From Stenopsyche tienmushanensis (lineage: Eukaryota; Arthropoda; Insecta; Trichoptera; Stenopsychidae), in assembly GCA_008973525.1 (NCBI GenBank), contig WACJ01000075.1, forward strand, positions 372,001 through 436,000: 64,000 bases of DNA. The letters are read 5' to 3'. Shown here piece after piece: positions 1 to 10,680 of this stretch. Position numbers and translations under genes: made by a program. Position 1 is the first letter of the stretch. Each line of letters opens with the position of its first letter. The notes below the pieces were generated by a model. It was not told where the DNA came from and made no database searches. It saw only the letters and a program-made list of their open reading frames with translations.

Positions 1-394
1 CCATTATAATTTCAAATCGATTTAAGAATGAAAAAACAAACTTATTCTAATCAATACATGCAGTTTTCAATTGCAAAAGCACATCACAAACAAAAAAACA
101 ATCAATACGCTTAAAACAATGCATACCTACTTTATGTACCTGCTTTTGAGTTTCTATATTATTAGATCTATTTATACAAATCGTTCGTGTAAGAGAAACA
201 CATTTGGTGGAATTATTAATCAAATATTTTTCAAGGACTTTAGCAATTCAATTTGTCGTTTTATTGATCAGTCCAACTTAAATATAGGGCTTCAATCAAT
301 ACCGACTCTAATTATTGTCTTTATTTATTCAATATATCGGTTAGGATACGATATAATAAATACATCGAAAACACTTATTATTATCTGCATAATA
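1..394. other. AT-rich non-coding DNA, nothing recognised
   Basis: The stretch is AT-rich and carries a 117-codon open frame (71-424) full of Ile, Asn, Tyr and Thr. That composition is what random AT-rich DNA gives, so I do not treat it as a gene. No RNA gene or repeat was recognised before the short transposon end that starts near 395. Confidence 0.6.
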
Positions 395-445
395 TATATA
401 CAGGGTGTTTGGCACATGGACTGACAATTTTTTTAGGGAGTTTAT
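395..445 (+). repeat. Terminal fragment of a foldback repeat family
   Basis: The motif CAGGGTGTTTGGCACATGG, followed by a T-run and AGGGAG, is the reverse complement of the right ends of the two larger family members at about 10600-10680 and 15600-15680. Only about 50 bases are recognisable here, so this is a solo end or a badly decayed copy. The element class is not certain. Confidence 0.6.
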
Positions 446-1029
446 CGATTAATTTACCACAGGCGTATATTCAAATAAATTCGAGGCTGTGCCATTATTA
501 ATATATGCAGTCAGTCGATCATGAAACAATCGTGGTTTTTATTAAAAATTTAATTCAATTAAATATGTTCAAAGAAGTCACAAATTTTCAAATAGGGATT
601 TAAGAACGAATCTCGCTAAAACCAAGCCAGACATTAACCCAATTAGCATTTGTAATCACATTATGTTATACGGTTAGTATGATGTCATTTGAAATATAAT
701 CTAATAACACTAGAATTTAAATTCACACTCGTGTGTTAGTGGCATAACTTAAATTAATTCGGAATCACAGCAAATGTATACTCTCGCACAGTCTCTAAAA
801 TGCGCGAATAAATACTAGCAAAATAATAGACGAATGCCATGTATGCAAATGGGCGCATGGCTTCATTGGATGAATTGTTGAGAGCGCGCTCTTTCGACAT
901 GAAATAAATAAGCTTGTAATATTTGCTGTGATTAAAATGGAGGGAGGGTTTTTATTGTTGTTTAATTGCAAATATAAATGTGTATTTGTATGGAATGTTT
1001 TATATTGTCATCGCAAAAAAAAATCAAAT
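446..1029. promoter_or_regulatory. 3' flank of the minus-strand exon, with a possible poly(A) signal
   Basis: The flank is AT-rich. TTTATT at 951-956 reads AATAAA on the minus strand, about 75 bases beyond the stop codon at 1030-1032. It could serve as the polyadenylation signal if that exon is terminal. In DNA this AT-rich such hexamers are common by chance. Nothing else was seen. Confidence 0.3.
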
Positions 1030-1826
1030 TCACTCCTGAAATGCAAATAAAAATAAAGTAAATGAACCTTCTAAGGAGGAAGATTTATCTATGGCTGGGG
1101 GCTTTCTTGAGTTGCGGACATTTTTTCTTTCGGGTCTGGGCGTCGACGGTGCGGAAAAGGACGGGGGACGGAGACGATCTCTGTTGGGTATCGGCGTCGG
1201 TTCTTCGCTCACCCAGTTGCTCTCCTCGTCTTCCTCGAGGATCTCCTCGGGGATGTCCTCGGGGGTCTCCTCGGGGATTTCCTCCTCGTAGATTTCGGAG
1301 TACTCCTGAGCCTGAGCGCATTGCGACGTCGGCTCCGGGGTGACCACGCGGATGTGTTCGGTGAACTCGGGCGTACTGGAGACTTCGAAGAGAGCATCAA
1401 AGTTCTGATCGAAGATGTTCTTCTTGGAGAAGGCGGGAGTCGACAGCGGCACTGGCAATTCATAGTTGTAGATATTGGGACTCCTGAGGGTCCTGCCGAA
1501 GTTGGGATCCTCGGTTTTCTTGAGGCGGAGGAAGCGGTGCTTCTTCTCTTTGGGTTTGTCGGGGGTTTGGTTCGTGCGGCTCTGGGTGCTGGAAGGGGGT
1601 CTGGCGAAGGGAGGGGAGGAGGTTCTGCCGGGGTTCACATTCGGGCCGCTGTAGTTGAAGATATCGCTGTTCCTGGCGGAGTCCGTGATGGAGGCGGGGG
1701 GCGAAGAGCTCAGCGGGACGCAGGGCTCAGTGAGGTGGTCCAAAGTGGGGCGAGGCCTTACGAGGGGCGCCTGATAGCCGTACGTGAGGTACACTACTTC
1801 GTCTGCAGGAAATATCACATACATTC
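1030..1826 (-). CDS. Proline-rich acidic disordered protein, single or terminal exon, family unknown
   Basis: This is the best host-coding candidate in the window. It is a GC-rich block in AT-rich surroundings, with an uninterrupted minus-strand frame and GC-rich third positions. The frame stays open to 1872, but the first ATG is at 1822-1824. It is preceded by a pyrimidine-rich tract ending in CAG, so either translation starts at that ATG or an exon starts at 1826. The N-terminal part is the most ordered (MYVIFPADEVVYLTYGYQAP), followed by Pro/Ser-rich sequence, a basic patch (KPKEKKHRFLRLKK) and two similar motifs, SDIFNYSGP and SPNIYNYELP. Towards the C-terminus there is an acidic E/P repeat (EEEIPEETPEDIPEEILEED), then more Pro/Ser/Arg. 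No catalytic motif, transmembrane segment or signal peptide is clear. The last residues (FTLFLFAFQE) come from AT-rich sequence and may really be intron. I do not recognise the family. Confidence 0.6.
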
Positions 1827-1872
1827 CTGAGGAGACGGCATCGCGCCAAAGCGGCCAGCTCGCCTCCTTCAC

Positions 1873-4286
1873 TGCCCTTCAAGCGATCGCTCCCAATCGG
1901 GAAAGCACCCTTGCAGACGCACGATGATAAAAGCCAGTTTATTACAGTTACGATTATAAACAGCCTTTAAAGACACAACATCGACCACTCTGTCTTTACG
2001 TTTTTTTATTCGGTTAGTCCGTGTTATTTCATGCTATCGCATCAGTTCTCGATTTGCATTAATTTGATCCCTCGCTTAATATGTACATCGGAGATTTGCC
2101 CGATTCGCCCAAACAAAACCATGATTGTTTCACCGGTAATGTTGCTTTGAATTCACTGTGTTTCCATGTTTGTTGCAGAACTGTGAAAAATAGATTACAC
2201 GACATATGATTTATTGAAGTGGAAGCGGTGGTGGTTTCATTATTCTATAGAAAGCTTATCTTAACCTAATGCACAGACGAAATACAAGACAACATCGAAA
2301 CGACACATATCGTTATTCGTGAAACATTCGTGCATATTTCATTACTTATAAATAAATTAAAATACAAAGCCTTCTTGCCAAGCACGTTTATCGACAAACC
2401 CTCTTAATGGCGAACGTCAACTTCCAAATAATATTTTCATATAAAATTACATTAATAGTGTCTTGAAACATATATTTATCCCATTTTATCGATTAAGAAG
2501 CAAATCATTACTTCTCCAACAATATATAAATGCTATATGCAATCTAAAAACAAAATTTGCAAAAAAATTATAGCGGTCAACAAACCACCTTTGATAAGCT
2601 TTTGTGAAATTTTAAACAAATGGTATATTGTATAAACCCATCACTATTGATTCTGAACATTTTCAGAGGATCATCTTAATGTAATGCTTTTTTACTTTCT
2701 TCTGAAAGTGCCATAACTGTCATCAAACATCGACCTCCATAGGAGATATTTCTAAGAGTAGAAGACTTTTATGTGGGAATTTCAATTGCAAATTAATCAC
2801 TTATTGATAAGCTCGATCATTTTATTAATTTTCTCATAATTTTCTTTTTACCAAACCAGTAAATCCGAAATAAGCCTAAATCTAGTTCAACGATCGTAAA
2901 TATTAATATTTTAGAATGGTATTTTTTTTTGCCACAAAATGAGTTTAATATGACAAAATAAATTCGTTACAACCCAGATCTGATTCTGGTTTAAACTTAT
3001 ATTGATTTTTACAAATATTTCTTAATAGTGCAAGTTTATCAAAATTTGTAAATGACGAAAGATGGCATATAATTATTTTCCATTTAATTAAGTTTATGAA
3101 TTATTTAAGTAAACGCAACAAATATATGTTACAATCAAATATTATCACTTATAGGAGCGTTCGATATAAGGAGGCAATTTAATATTGACTGTGTTAGAGC
3201 TGAATATGGATATAAAGATGGTTGTCTACGAATTAAATCCAAATTAATGTATTTTTATCCTAATTCCAATATCATAATACATACGATTATATGCTTGGCA
3301 AGATAACTTATAGCAAAATTTATATAAAAATAGAAAAGCATTTATTCTACTATGAATACAAAGATAGTTTTCTTATTTTAACATAAAATATTTGATGTAC
3401 AAGCTAGAAATAAGAATATATTTTAGATGAATTTAGATTAATCAATAAATCATTTGATCAAATAGAATTTATTTATTTCTAGCTTGATTCGAAAGCAATG
3501 CATCCAACATATGGTAATATATCGTGTTCATTGATAACATCTCCGTGTACCATTATATGAAGATTGAGACGCGAAGAGCTTTTAAGTAAGCCCTCATGAG
3601 CTTTTTGCAGCGAGCATCATCGAAGGCTTCCGAATAGTTTAAACATCGTTATCAAGGATTGAAATTGTTGCCGTAATAAAATAAGATGGTAACACGTAAA
3701 AGGGTTGGTTTTGGGTTAAATTTCAGGGTAAGCAATATAGACCGAGTACTAAATTACCCCATCAAGTTTTTATTCAGCACCCCCAACTTCAGGAATGCCA
3801 TTTCACATACTACGACCGAAACGCGATCCCATCAAGGCGGCATTACGAAACTTGTTACCCGAGAAGGGATTAGAGGTCGAAACCACAGTTAAAATTTTTA
3901 CTGTTACTGAAGTTTTAATGGCCGAGGAGAAGAAGAGAAAAGTTTATTCGTAGTCTTCGAAACCAATCTGATAACGATCTTCTTCGCTACTTTGTAGCAA
4001 TGAAATACTTTCGAATGAGACTCTAGGCGACATCGCTTTATGAGTTGTTTTAGAAGTGTCCCTAAACCTATTTGCGAATTTGAAACTTGTTTTGGATACA
4101 AAAATAGAAATTTGAATCGGTTCTGATTAAATCCGATCAAAAAGGATTACAACGTCTTCATCAATGGTGGAAAATATAATAACTCATTGCAAATACTTCG
4201 AATACTTTCGCTTCAAAATTTTATCATGTATAATGAAACTGCACAGAATTTCTAAGCAACGGGGACTTTAATATTAATTAATTTAA
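1873..4286. other. AT-rich intergenic or intronic DNA
   Basis: Bases 1873-2060 still have mixed composition and probably belong to the upstream intron or 5' flank of the minus-strand exon. The rest is AT-rich. Frames at 3686-3892 (+) and 3904-4140 (-) are short and have no recognisable motif. No repeat ends or RNA genes were seen. Confidence 0.5.
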
Positions 4287-4368
4287 TAGCTCAGTTGCGA
4301 GACCATTAGGGAGCTGGCGGAAAGAGCGCATCTTTCCGCGGTCAAGACTAATGGTTGACTCTATTTTT
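4287..4368 (+). ncRNA. Candidate Pol III-type structured RNA or SINE head
   Basis: TAGCTCAGTTGC at 4287-4298 fits the Pol III A-box consensus at nearly every position. GGTTGACTCTA at 4353-4363 resembles a B box with one base missing. TTTTT at 4364-4368 could terminate transcription. Between the boxes is a strong two-level hairpin: an outer 8-bp stem (4302-4309 with 4348-4355) and an inner perfect 9-bp stem (4317-4325 with 4331-4339) around the loop GCGCA. The inner stem is GC-rich although its surroundings are not. It is not a normal tRNA, because a 7-base anticodon loop would lack U33 and the stem is too long. A tRNA-derived SINE head, a tRNA pseudogene or a structured regulatory element are all possible. 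The boxes and stems are seen; transcription is inferred. Confidence 0.35.
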
Positions 4369-4465
4369 CCTGTGCGTTAGTATCCAGCCAGAAGGCCAAA
4401 AAAGCCTTGCGAACCATAAAGCGACGATTAAGGGTGACTTCATGCAGGGGTGCTATTTACCCCTT
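4369..4465 (+). other. GC-enriched tail of the structured block
   Basis: Downstream of the T-run the raised GC continues and contains two further small hairpins: AAGGC/GCCTT, and AGGGGT/ACCCCT near the right edge. This may be the body of a SINE, or more of a conserved non-coding element. No second copy was found in the window, which argues weakly against a very abundant repeat. Confidence 0.3.
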
Positions 4466-4479
4466 CCTATAGATTTATT

Positions 4480-6514
4480 GCTAAACTGGAATGATTTATA
4501 AAATTTTAATTTATCAACAAAAAGCAGCTATATTTAAAAATATAGCGTATTTTAAGTAATTTATAATACGCCAAATTTTAATAGATTTGTAAGAAAACTA
4601 CCTCCAAATTTAATTCAGGGTTTACCTTATTTTAAGCCAATCTCAGCTTTTGTGAAATTGTATCACTTTTCTTCGTTATTAAGGCTCAAAATCTTCCTCA
4701 AAGGACATATTCATGAAAGGAAATATTAAACTTAAATATTAGAATGTTATCTATGAACAAGTTGCATGAAATTATTATTTTTAAACAAAATAATTAAATG
4801 CTTTTAATTGCAAATCAGACATTCATAGGTAGTTTGATCAACTCAATAATAATTTAGTATTTATTTTTGAGATAGAAAAAATCAATACAAATTGATCAAT
4901 CATAGAAACTTATTGCCATTTTAAGTATCTTCCAAAAAAATCATTAAGTAGCATAATATGTTTTTTCAATTAATTATCATTTTACTTCCTTTTATGTTCA
5001 TGTGCCAAGGATCAATGTATAAATAGTTATGGTTATATTTTTGTATTGACAGTTTTCATGCTACTTTACGATACATCGTTTCAAATGCAAATCTTAATAA
5101 GCTTTCTATGAAACTAAATTGCAGATTCAATGATTGTAGCTTTCAAATTATGAAAATTCGTATAAAATAAATCTTAGAACGAGATTAATCAAATTGCCTC
5201 TAGCGTAGAGTGCCTCTATACTTATTTGCTATTAATTAATAAATCTCTAAAGCTTTCGCGAAAGCTTAATCAAACAGCGTCAGAGGTATCTAATCGTATC
5301 GTTACGCATTTTCGTCACGAACCAAAAATAAACATGACGTAAAAATATCGTCATCCATAGCTAAAACACCTGTTCAAGTAGCATAATGAGTGTTTGATAT
5401 GAGATTAATGATTATGGATAATGATAATGGATTGTCGCAGGTGATGTTACGAAACATACATTTTTCCCCAAATTTCGATATCGCAGCACGATCATTTTGT
5501 GGTAGAAATTTATTATAATTTCGATAAGATTGATGACGAATGTCAAAATTATCCTCCTAAAATTTAAACCCATTGCAATTAAGCAGATGTTACAAAATAT
5601 AAAAGACATTTCAACGCACAAACGTGGATCGCTATGCGCGTTTGTGCGATTGTATGCTTCAGATGGCACTGTCAACCGTGATGTTGGTGCTTAAATCAAT
5701 TATCAATTTGCAAAATATTCCAGTAAAAAAATACGAACATACATCGAGATGATGTCAAACAAAACAAATTTTGTTATGCACGCAAAAACTTTCCACCCAC
5801 ACCGACCGCACGTATGAATATCGCCCTCGCAAAATCGTATTTTCACATCAGATCAAATAGAAAGGGATGCGAAAACAAAACAAATTTAAAAATATGTATC
5901 TTTCTGTGTGGGATTCATTTATCCCCTGTTCCTATTAGGGTTTGACATATTCCCCGGTGTACAAAGGTGAGCCTATTTTCAATCAACCTTTGATACTGAA
6001 AGGACATTTCCTGATAAATTCTCCCTACACTTAAGCAGTGACGGAGAGAAACGCGCATAAATTAAATTTGAGCAATTTATACAGAAATAAATGCTCTGTA
6101 AATGTTTTATTTATGCGAAATCCTCAGGAGAACATCTTAAAAATATTACGGCCCATTTCCATACGAAAAATTCTAAGAAATTCCTCGTTGGGCGTCAAAG
6201 AATATTTTCATAAATAAAATGAAAGACACATTGTATTCCATTTGCGCTAATTGTGAATATATTGACATTGAAATGTTTTTTTGAATTTGAATAACACCAA
6301 TTACATTTGATAAAATACTTTGATATCGTTCGTACGAAATTTTCTTATAGAAAATATGTATTAAATTTGGATGCATTTTTATAGCCTACAGCAAATACGT
6401 ATGTGAATAAGCATATCTAGCTATAGAATACTTTATATTAATTTGGATGCTCAAACATTAGAACTTCATATTTACATCAAAGCATACAAATACATTCAAA
6501 ATATATACGAAATA
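4480..6514. other. Non-coding DNA; mixed-composition island at about 5270-6050
   Basis: Most of this is AT-rich and featureless. From about 5270 to 6050 the composition is more mixed, with CG-containing words and few homopolymers, which resembles unique conserved non-coding DNA rather than a decayed repeat. Short frames here (5412-5675 minus, 6173-6376 minus) show no family motif. Confidence 0.35.
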
Positions 6515-6516
6515 TA

Positions 6517-7074
6517 TCCGGAAAGTAAGTGTACTGTAACAATAACGGGCTGTAGTTTTTTATTTTTTAAGGATTGACCATATTGAGTAGTAGAGAAGGA
6601 TCTCTCGACAAAATTAGCACAGCAAGGATATGATAGTAGATAAATTCACGTTGTAGTGTCCAGTTGCGTGAAAGATTTCACTAAGAAATCCCACCAAGTG
6701 CGAGCGGGTCAATAGCGCCCGCGAATTCCTAGCGTGATTAAAATTGAAAGGTGAAGATTTTCTGAGCTCTATTGTGACTGGAAATAAAAGTGGGTAGCTC
6801 ATTACATGTCTGAGTCAAAAAGATAGTCATCCCAGTAGTGTTACACCAATTCCACATCTGCCAAAAAATTCAAAACTATAATTTCTGGAGGAGCTGGTAG
6901 GAGACTTCTTCGAGGAGGACATAAAGAAGCTTGTGCCAAGGCTTACTAAATGCAATGAACGGGATGGCTATTTTTTTGAAAAATAGTTAATAAGTGTATC
7001 CACAATATCCTGTTTTTTTTTCAAATACACTTTTTATAAAAAAAATTAAAAAATTAGTACACTTACTTTCGGGA
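6517..7074 (+). mobile_element. Non-autonomous mariner/Tc1-like element with intact ends
   Basis: Terminal inverted repeats are seen directly: TCCGGAAAGTAAGTGTACT at the left and its near-perfect inverse, AGTACACTTACTTTCGGGA, at the right. A TA dinucleotide flanks each side (6515-6516 and 7075-7076), the usual target duplication of this superfamily. Near the right end a short frame reads FFEEDIKKLVPRLTKC, which fits the C-terminal tail of mariner transposases (FF..GI.KL..RW.KC). The left half does not give a full transposase, so this 558-bp copy is internally deleted. Confidence 0.85.
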
Positions 7075-7076
7075 TA

Positions 7077-8640
7077 TGCCTCATACTAATATTACGAGTA
7101 AATAATTTGTATTGCAAACTTTTGACATTTGAACAAGGTTCAGCTTTATTACACAATATGTATGAAATATTTTCTTATATTGTTTGAAAATTCGTATCCC
7201 GTATAATATTTCTATTTTCCCGTGCAAATTTGACATCCAAAGATTTTCATTTTAAAAATAGAAAGCAATTGTAATATGCCGTCAGGCAAATAAGTATATT
7301 TAGCTATGGACAGAGGCAATAAAATAGTTTTTAGTGATTGCACTTTGTAAATTTTGTACTCTTCTTTATATTAATTACTAGGCTTTGGTTTTCTTATATG
7401 TTCGACTATTAAATAGTCATTAGCAAGTTTGAAATAATCAATAAATTATATTGTTTTTTAACATTTATCTCCGATAAGCTATTCAGACGGCGAAGTATCC
7501 GCAAGATAGCTCCTAATGGTGGTCTACTGAAAGAAAAAATCAGTTGTAATCCTTGGACGCTTTTCTCAAGAAAAAGCATTTCTTTTGGTGAAAAAAGACA
7601 AACCATTAGTTAAATTGACTCCTACGCAAACCTCTAAAACCGTCGAACTTTAAATATATTTTACCCTGAGAATAACAAATGTGCCCTTCGGGTATTTCCT
7701 CACGGTATCTTGTAACTTGTTAACTTGCCAAAGAAGCGATATAAATCTCAAACGAACGTTTTTATCCAACAACAAATAAATAAATCTAAACTAAAAAAAT
7801 GCGGCGTGGAAACTTTTTCAGAACGTCCCATGGAAAAGTGTAATAGAAATAAACTGTGTGCGAAAATGAGGATAAACGCCATTTAGTTTCAACGCATCTT
7901 TTTATTCAATGATACATGTGATTTATGTTTTCCGTAAGACAAAAGCCCTTTAATTTGCATATTTTTGCTATTAAATCTCATCCATTTAATTACTGGTCAT
8001 TTTTTAGGTCGTTTAACGTCTCTTGGGCACCATTTCAAGACAATCTTCGTCAAGCTATTATTTTCTTACAGCGCTATTACTTAAATGACTACATAATATC
8101 ATAAATTTTAGCTATTTAACGGATAACTATATTTATTTAGCACAGATTATCGTCAAAATAATTAATAAATTTAGCAATTTTTTTTATTACAAAAAAACAT
8201 TAAATCCTAGATAAAAGCGAAATTCATACAAACATGATCGCCATAAATTCTTTATAGTACTATACACCCAATGTGGTTACTAACTTTGTATACATATCAA
8301 AGATGAACCTCATTGTATTGTTTATATTTTTGCCAATATTTTACATTTTATAACATACAGACCCATTAAAATATGTTTATTTTTTTAATATAAATTTATA
8401 AATCGGCTATAATCATTAAAGCTTCTTGTAATAGAAGAAATATGGTATATTGTTGAAAGCCGAAATCGTCTATTAAAAGCTCAAAAAAAGCATTTAAAGA
8501 TTATTATATCCCAGTAACCTTGATATATCATTGATTCTGATGATGTACAAAATCTATATTTTATCATTTTCAACCTATTGTGTAATAAAAGTACACTTAG
8601 CTCCAATAATATTTGGGTTTGGTGATAAACGAGTCGCATT
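7077..8640. other. AT-rich non-coding DNA
   Basis: No gene, RNA or transposon end was recognised. The minus-strand frame at 7409-7606 has no motif. Confidence 0.5.
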
Positions 8641-8644
8641 TAAA

Positions 8645-8770
8645 TTGAAACTTTTGGAGGTCAAAACGCCTAAATCATGACCTGAGTAGGTCCTTTTATT
8701 TGCAATGATCATTTGCTGCTCCAAATAATTATAGAATTTATTATTCAACCAATTAAAATTATTTCATTGA
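8645..8770. repeat. Diverged dispersed repeat, partner at 53990-54100
   Basis: The words ATGACCTGA, CCT, ATGATCA, TTGCT and CCAAAT occur in the same order and spacing here and at about 53995-54055. By eye similarity over about 55 bases is near 70 percent. This suggests an old dispersed repeat of unknown class. Confidence 0.35.
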
Positions 8771-10184
8771 TTGAAAAATTATTGAAACATTGGCATTTTA
8801 TTATCCAAGAAAATAGTATTTTGGAGATTGAAGACATTTTTAGTAATATTTTGAATTGAATTGAATTAAATGTTTAAGGCAAAACAGACAATTTCTTAAA
8901 GTATATTAGAAATATAATAAATTTTAAAAAACAAAGTCGTCGTTTTATCAATGGTCTGGCGGGTACTGTAAAGTCGATGTTTCGATTAGAAGAGTATAAA
9001 TCGATTGACTGACAATCTGTCATTATCTGATTGTACTTTGACTTTGAGTCACTCTCTGAATGATTTAAATTCATTGACTTCTGTATTAAAATAAAATTTA
9101 AATAAGTCATCTTCATCAATTGGTTCTCAATTATTCAAAGAAAAGATGCTGGTGGAGTAAAATTAAAATGGTTGTATAAATACATTTATAGGGGTGCCAA
9201 TTTAATAGATTTTTTAAGTTTTTTCTCTCTCCAAATAATACAAAGTGCTTTACATCCAGTATGAAATTTTACATGGACCCCCCAATGAAATTATATTACG
9301 TCAAAGTGGTTTATCGCGCTGGATAGGTTCGAGATATCCTGTTTGTGACAGGTGATCCAGAACCCCATCACGTATGGTTTGAATGACGCAGGCTCACGGG
9401 TCAAACGTCAATATACCTGATAAAATTATTTCCATACAGATATGCCGCATTGAAAGACAAAGCTCCTCTAATTATTCCAATATGGACTTAATTTTCTCCA
9501 AATTAAAATACTATGAAAATGAAGAAAAAAGCCGAACGACCTTTTAAATACGCAAACTCATCTTCGCGCCTCGATCGCGATATATACACGCACAACGAGA
9601 AAAGTTTTTCTTGAAATGTCAAAAATTCCTGGAATAGCTCCTTCTTTATTCAACAACAAAAAGATGAAGGTATAATACGACTAACTACAAAGAATGGTCG
9701 AATGTCGAATGAATGTCGTAAGAATGACTCGCGAAACTCAAGGTGTATTCAAATTTGCAAAATAAGGCTTTTATTATACTTGTTCAATTATATTACGAGA
9801 CTTCGGTTATTAATTTCTGTTCTACTTGACGTGTCAATCCAAATTTTGACACTATAGTTATACTCTATACAGCTGGATAGAAATTTAATTTAAGAAATTG
9901 AACCATAATAAATTTACATTTCGGATCTAGTTTGTATAGAATTAATTTGCATAAATCTCAAGATTATATAAATGCTGCGATATTATTACTTTAATTTGTA
10001 TAGTGCCAAATTTGAATGCAAGATGAAGTTGAGATAATAAGCGACTTTCAATATCGAAGGTATGCAATTACATATTTAAAAAAATCATTATTTAAACGCG
10101 TAAAAACAAATCCGCATTGTTTGAAATAGCATTTTACATTTTTTGCAAAGGACAGTGCTTATTTATTTAATTAAGATTTCTTTT
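8771..10184. other. AT-rich non-coding DNA
   Basis: Bases 9250-9420 are somewhat richer in GC but show no frame or repeat end. The minus-strand frame 8874-9119 has no recognisable motif. Confidence 0.45.
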
Positions 10185-10680
10185 GTGGCATCCTCTGTCG
10201 TGTAAATTAATTCCTTTTGCACATCCCTAGACAATGAAATCCAGTGGTGTCAGGTCTGAAGACCATACGAGTCACGGAATAAGGCACGTCCCCAAATAAA
10301 TAAATCCAGTGGTGTCAGATCTGAATATCGTACGAGTCACGGAATAGGGCACGTCCCTGGGCAATGAAACCCAGTGGTGTCAGATCTGGAGTCCATGCTA
10401 GCCGTCTTGGACACCTAGGATTTTTTTATTCGTTTGCACATCTTATATGATTTTTTTAAAACCGATTGCATAAAATAATGATTTATTTAGATTAAAAAAA
10501 TCGATCGATTTAAAGGTGAAATTTTGGATATTTTTTCGAAATGTTAAAAAAAATCTATTTCGACAACCCTTACACTTCAGAAATAGGGACTATGTGTAAA
10601 ACGTAACGAAATACCTCCCTAATCCAAAAAAAAAAAATTGTCGGTCCATGTGCCAAATACCTTGTATATATTATACATTT
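10185..10680. repeat. Foldback-family element with three 65-bp tandem units
   Basis: GCAC(A/G)TCCC recurs at 10219, 10284 and 10349, and CCAGTGGTGTCAG at 10241, 10306 and 10371, giving an exact 65-base period over three units. To the right, an AT-rich arm with a shared block (near ACTTCAGAAATAGGGACTATG) matches the right arm at 15540-15680. The end reads CCATGTGCCAAATACC then TTGTATATA. The left arm is degraded here. The class is unknown. A tandem core between AT-rich arms is also known from non-autonomous Helentron/DINE-1 elements, but the inverted arms of its sister fit a foldback element. Confidence 0.65.

Noticed and set aside
71..424. 117-codon plus-strand frame
   Set aside because: Composition is that of AT-rich random sequence (Ile, Asn, Tyr, Thr) and the end lies in a transposon terminus.
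1321..1830. 169-codon plus-strand frame and other frames across 1062-1463
   Set aside because: They are shadows of the 280-codon minus-strand frame in the same GC-rich block; their Gly/Arg/Val-rich composition is typical of an antisense reading.
4287..4368. Reading the hairpin block as a functional tRNA
   Set aside because: A 7-base anticodon loop would lack U33, the stem extends too far and no acceptor pairing is visible.
10219..10380. Spaced repeats resembling a CRISPR array
   Set aside because: The units are contiguous 65-bp tandem copies in a eukaryotic transposon-like repeat, without unique spacers.
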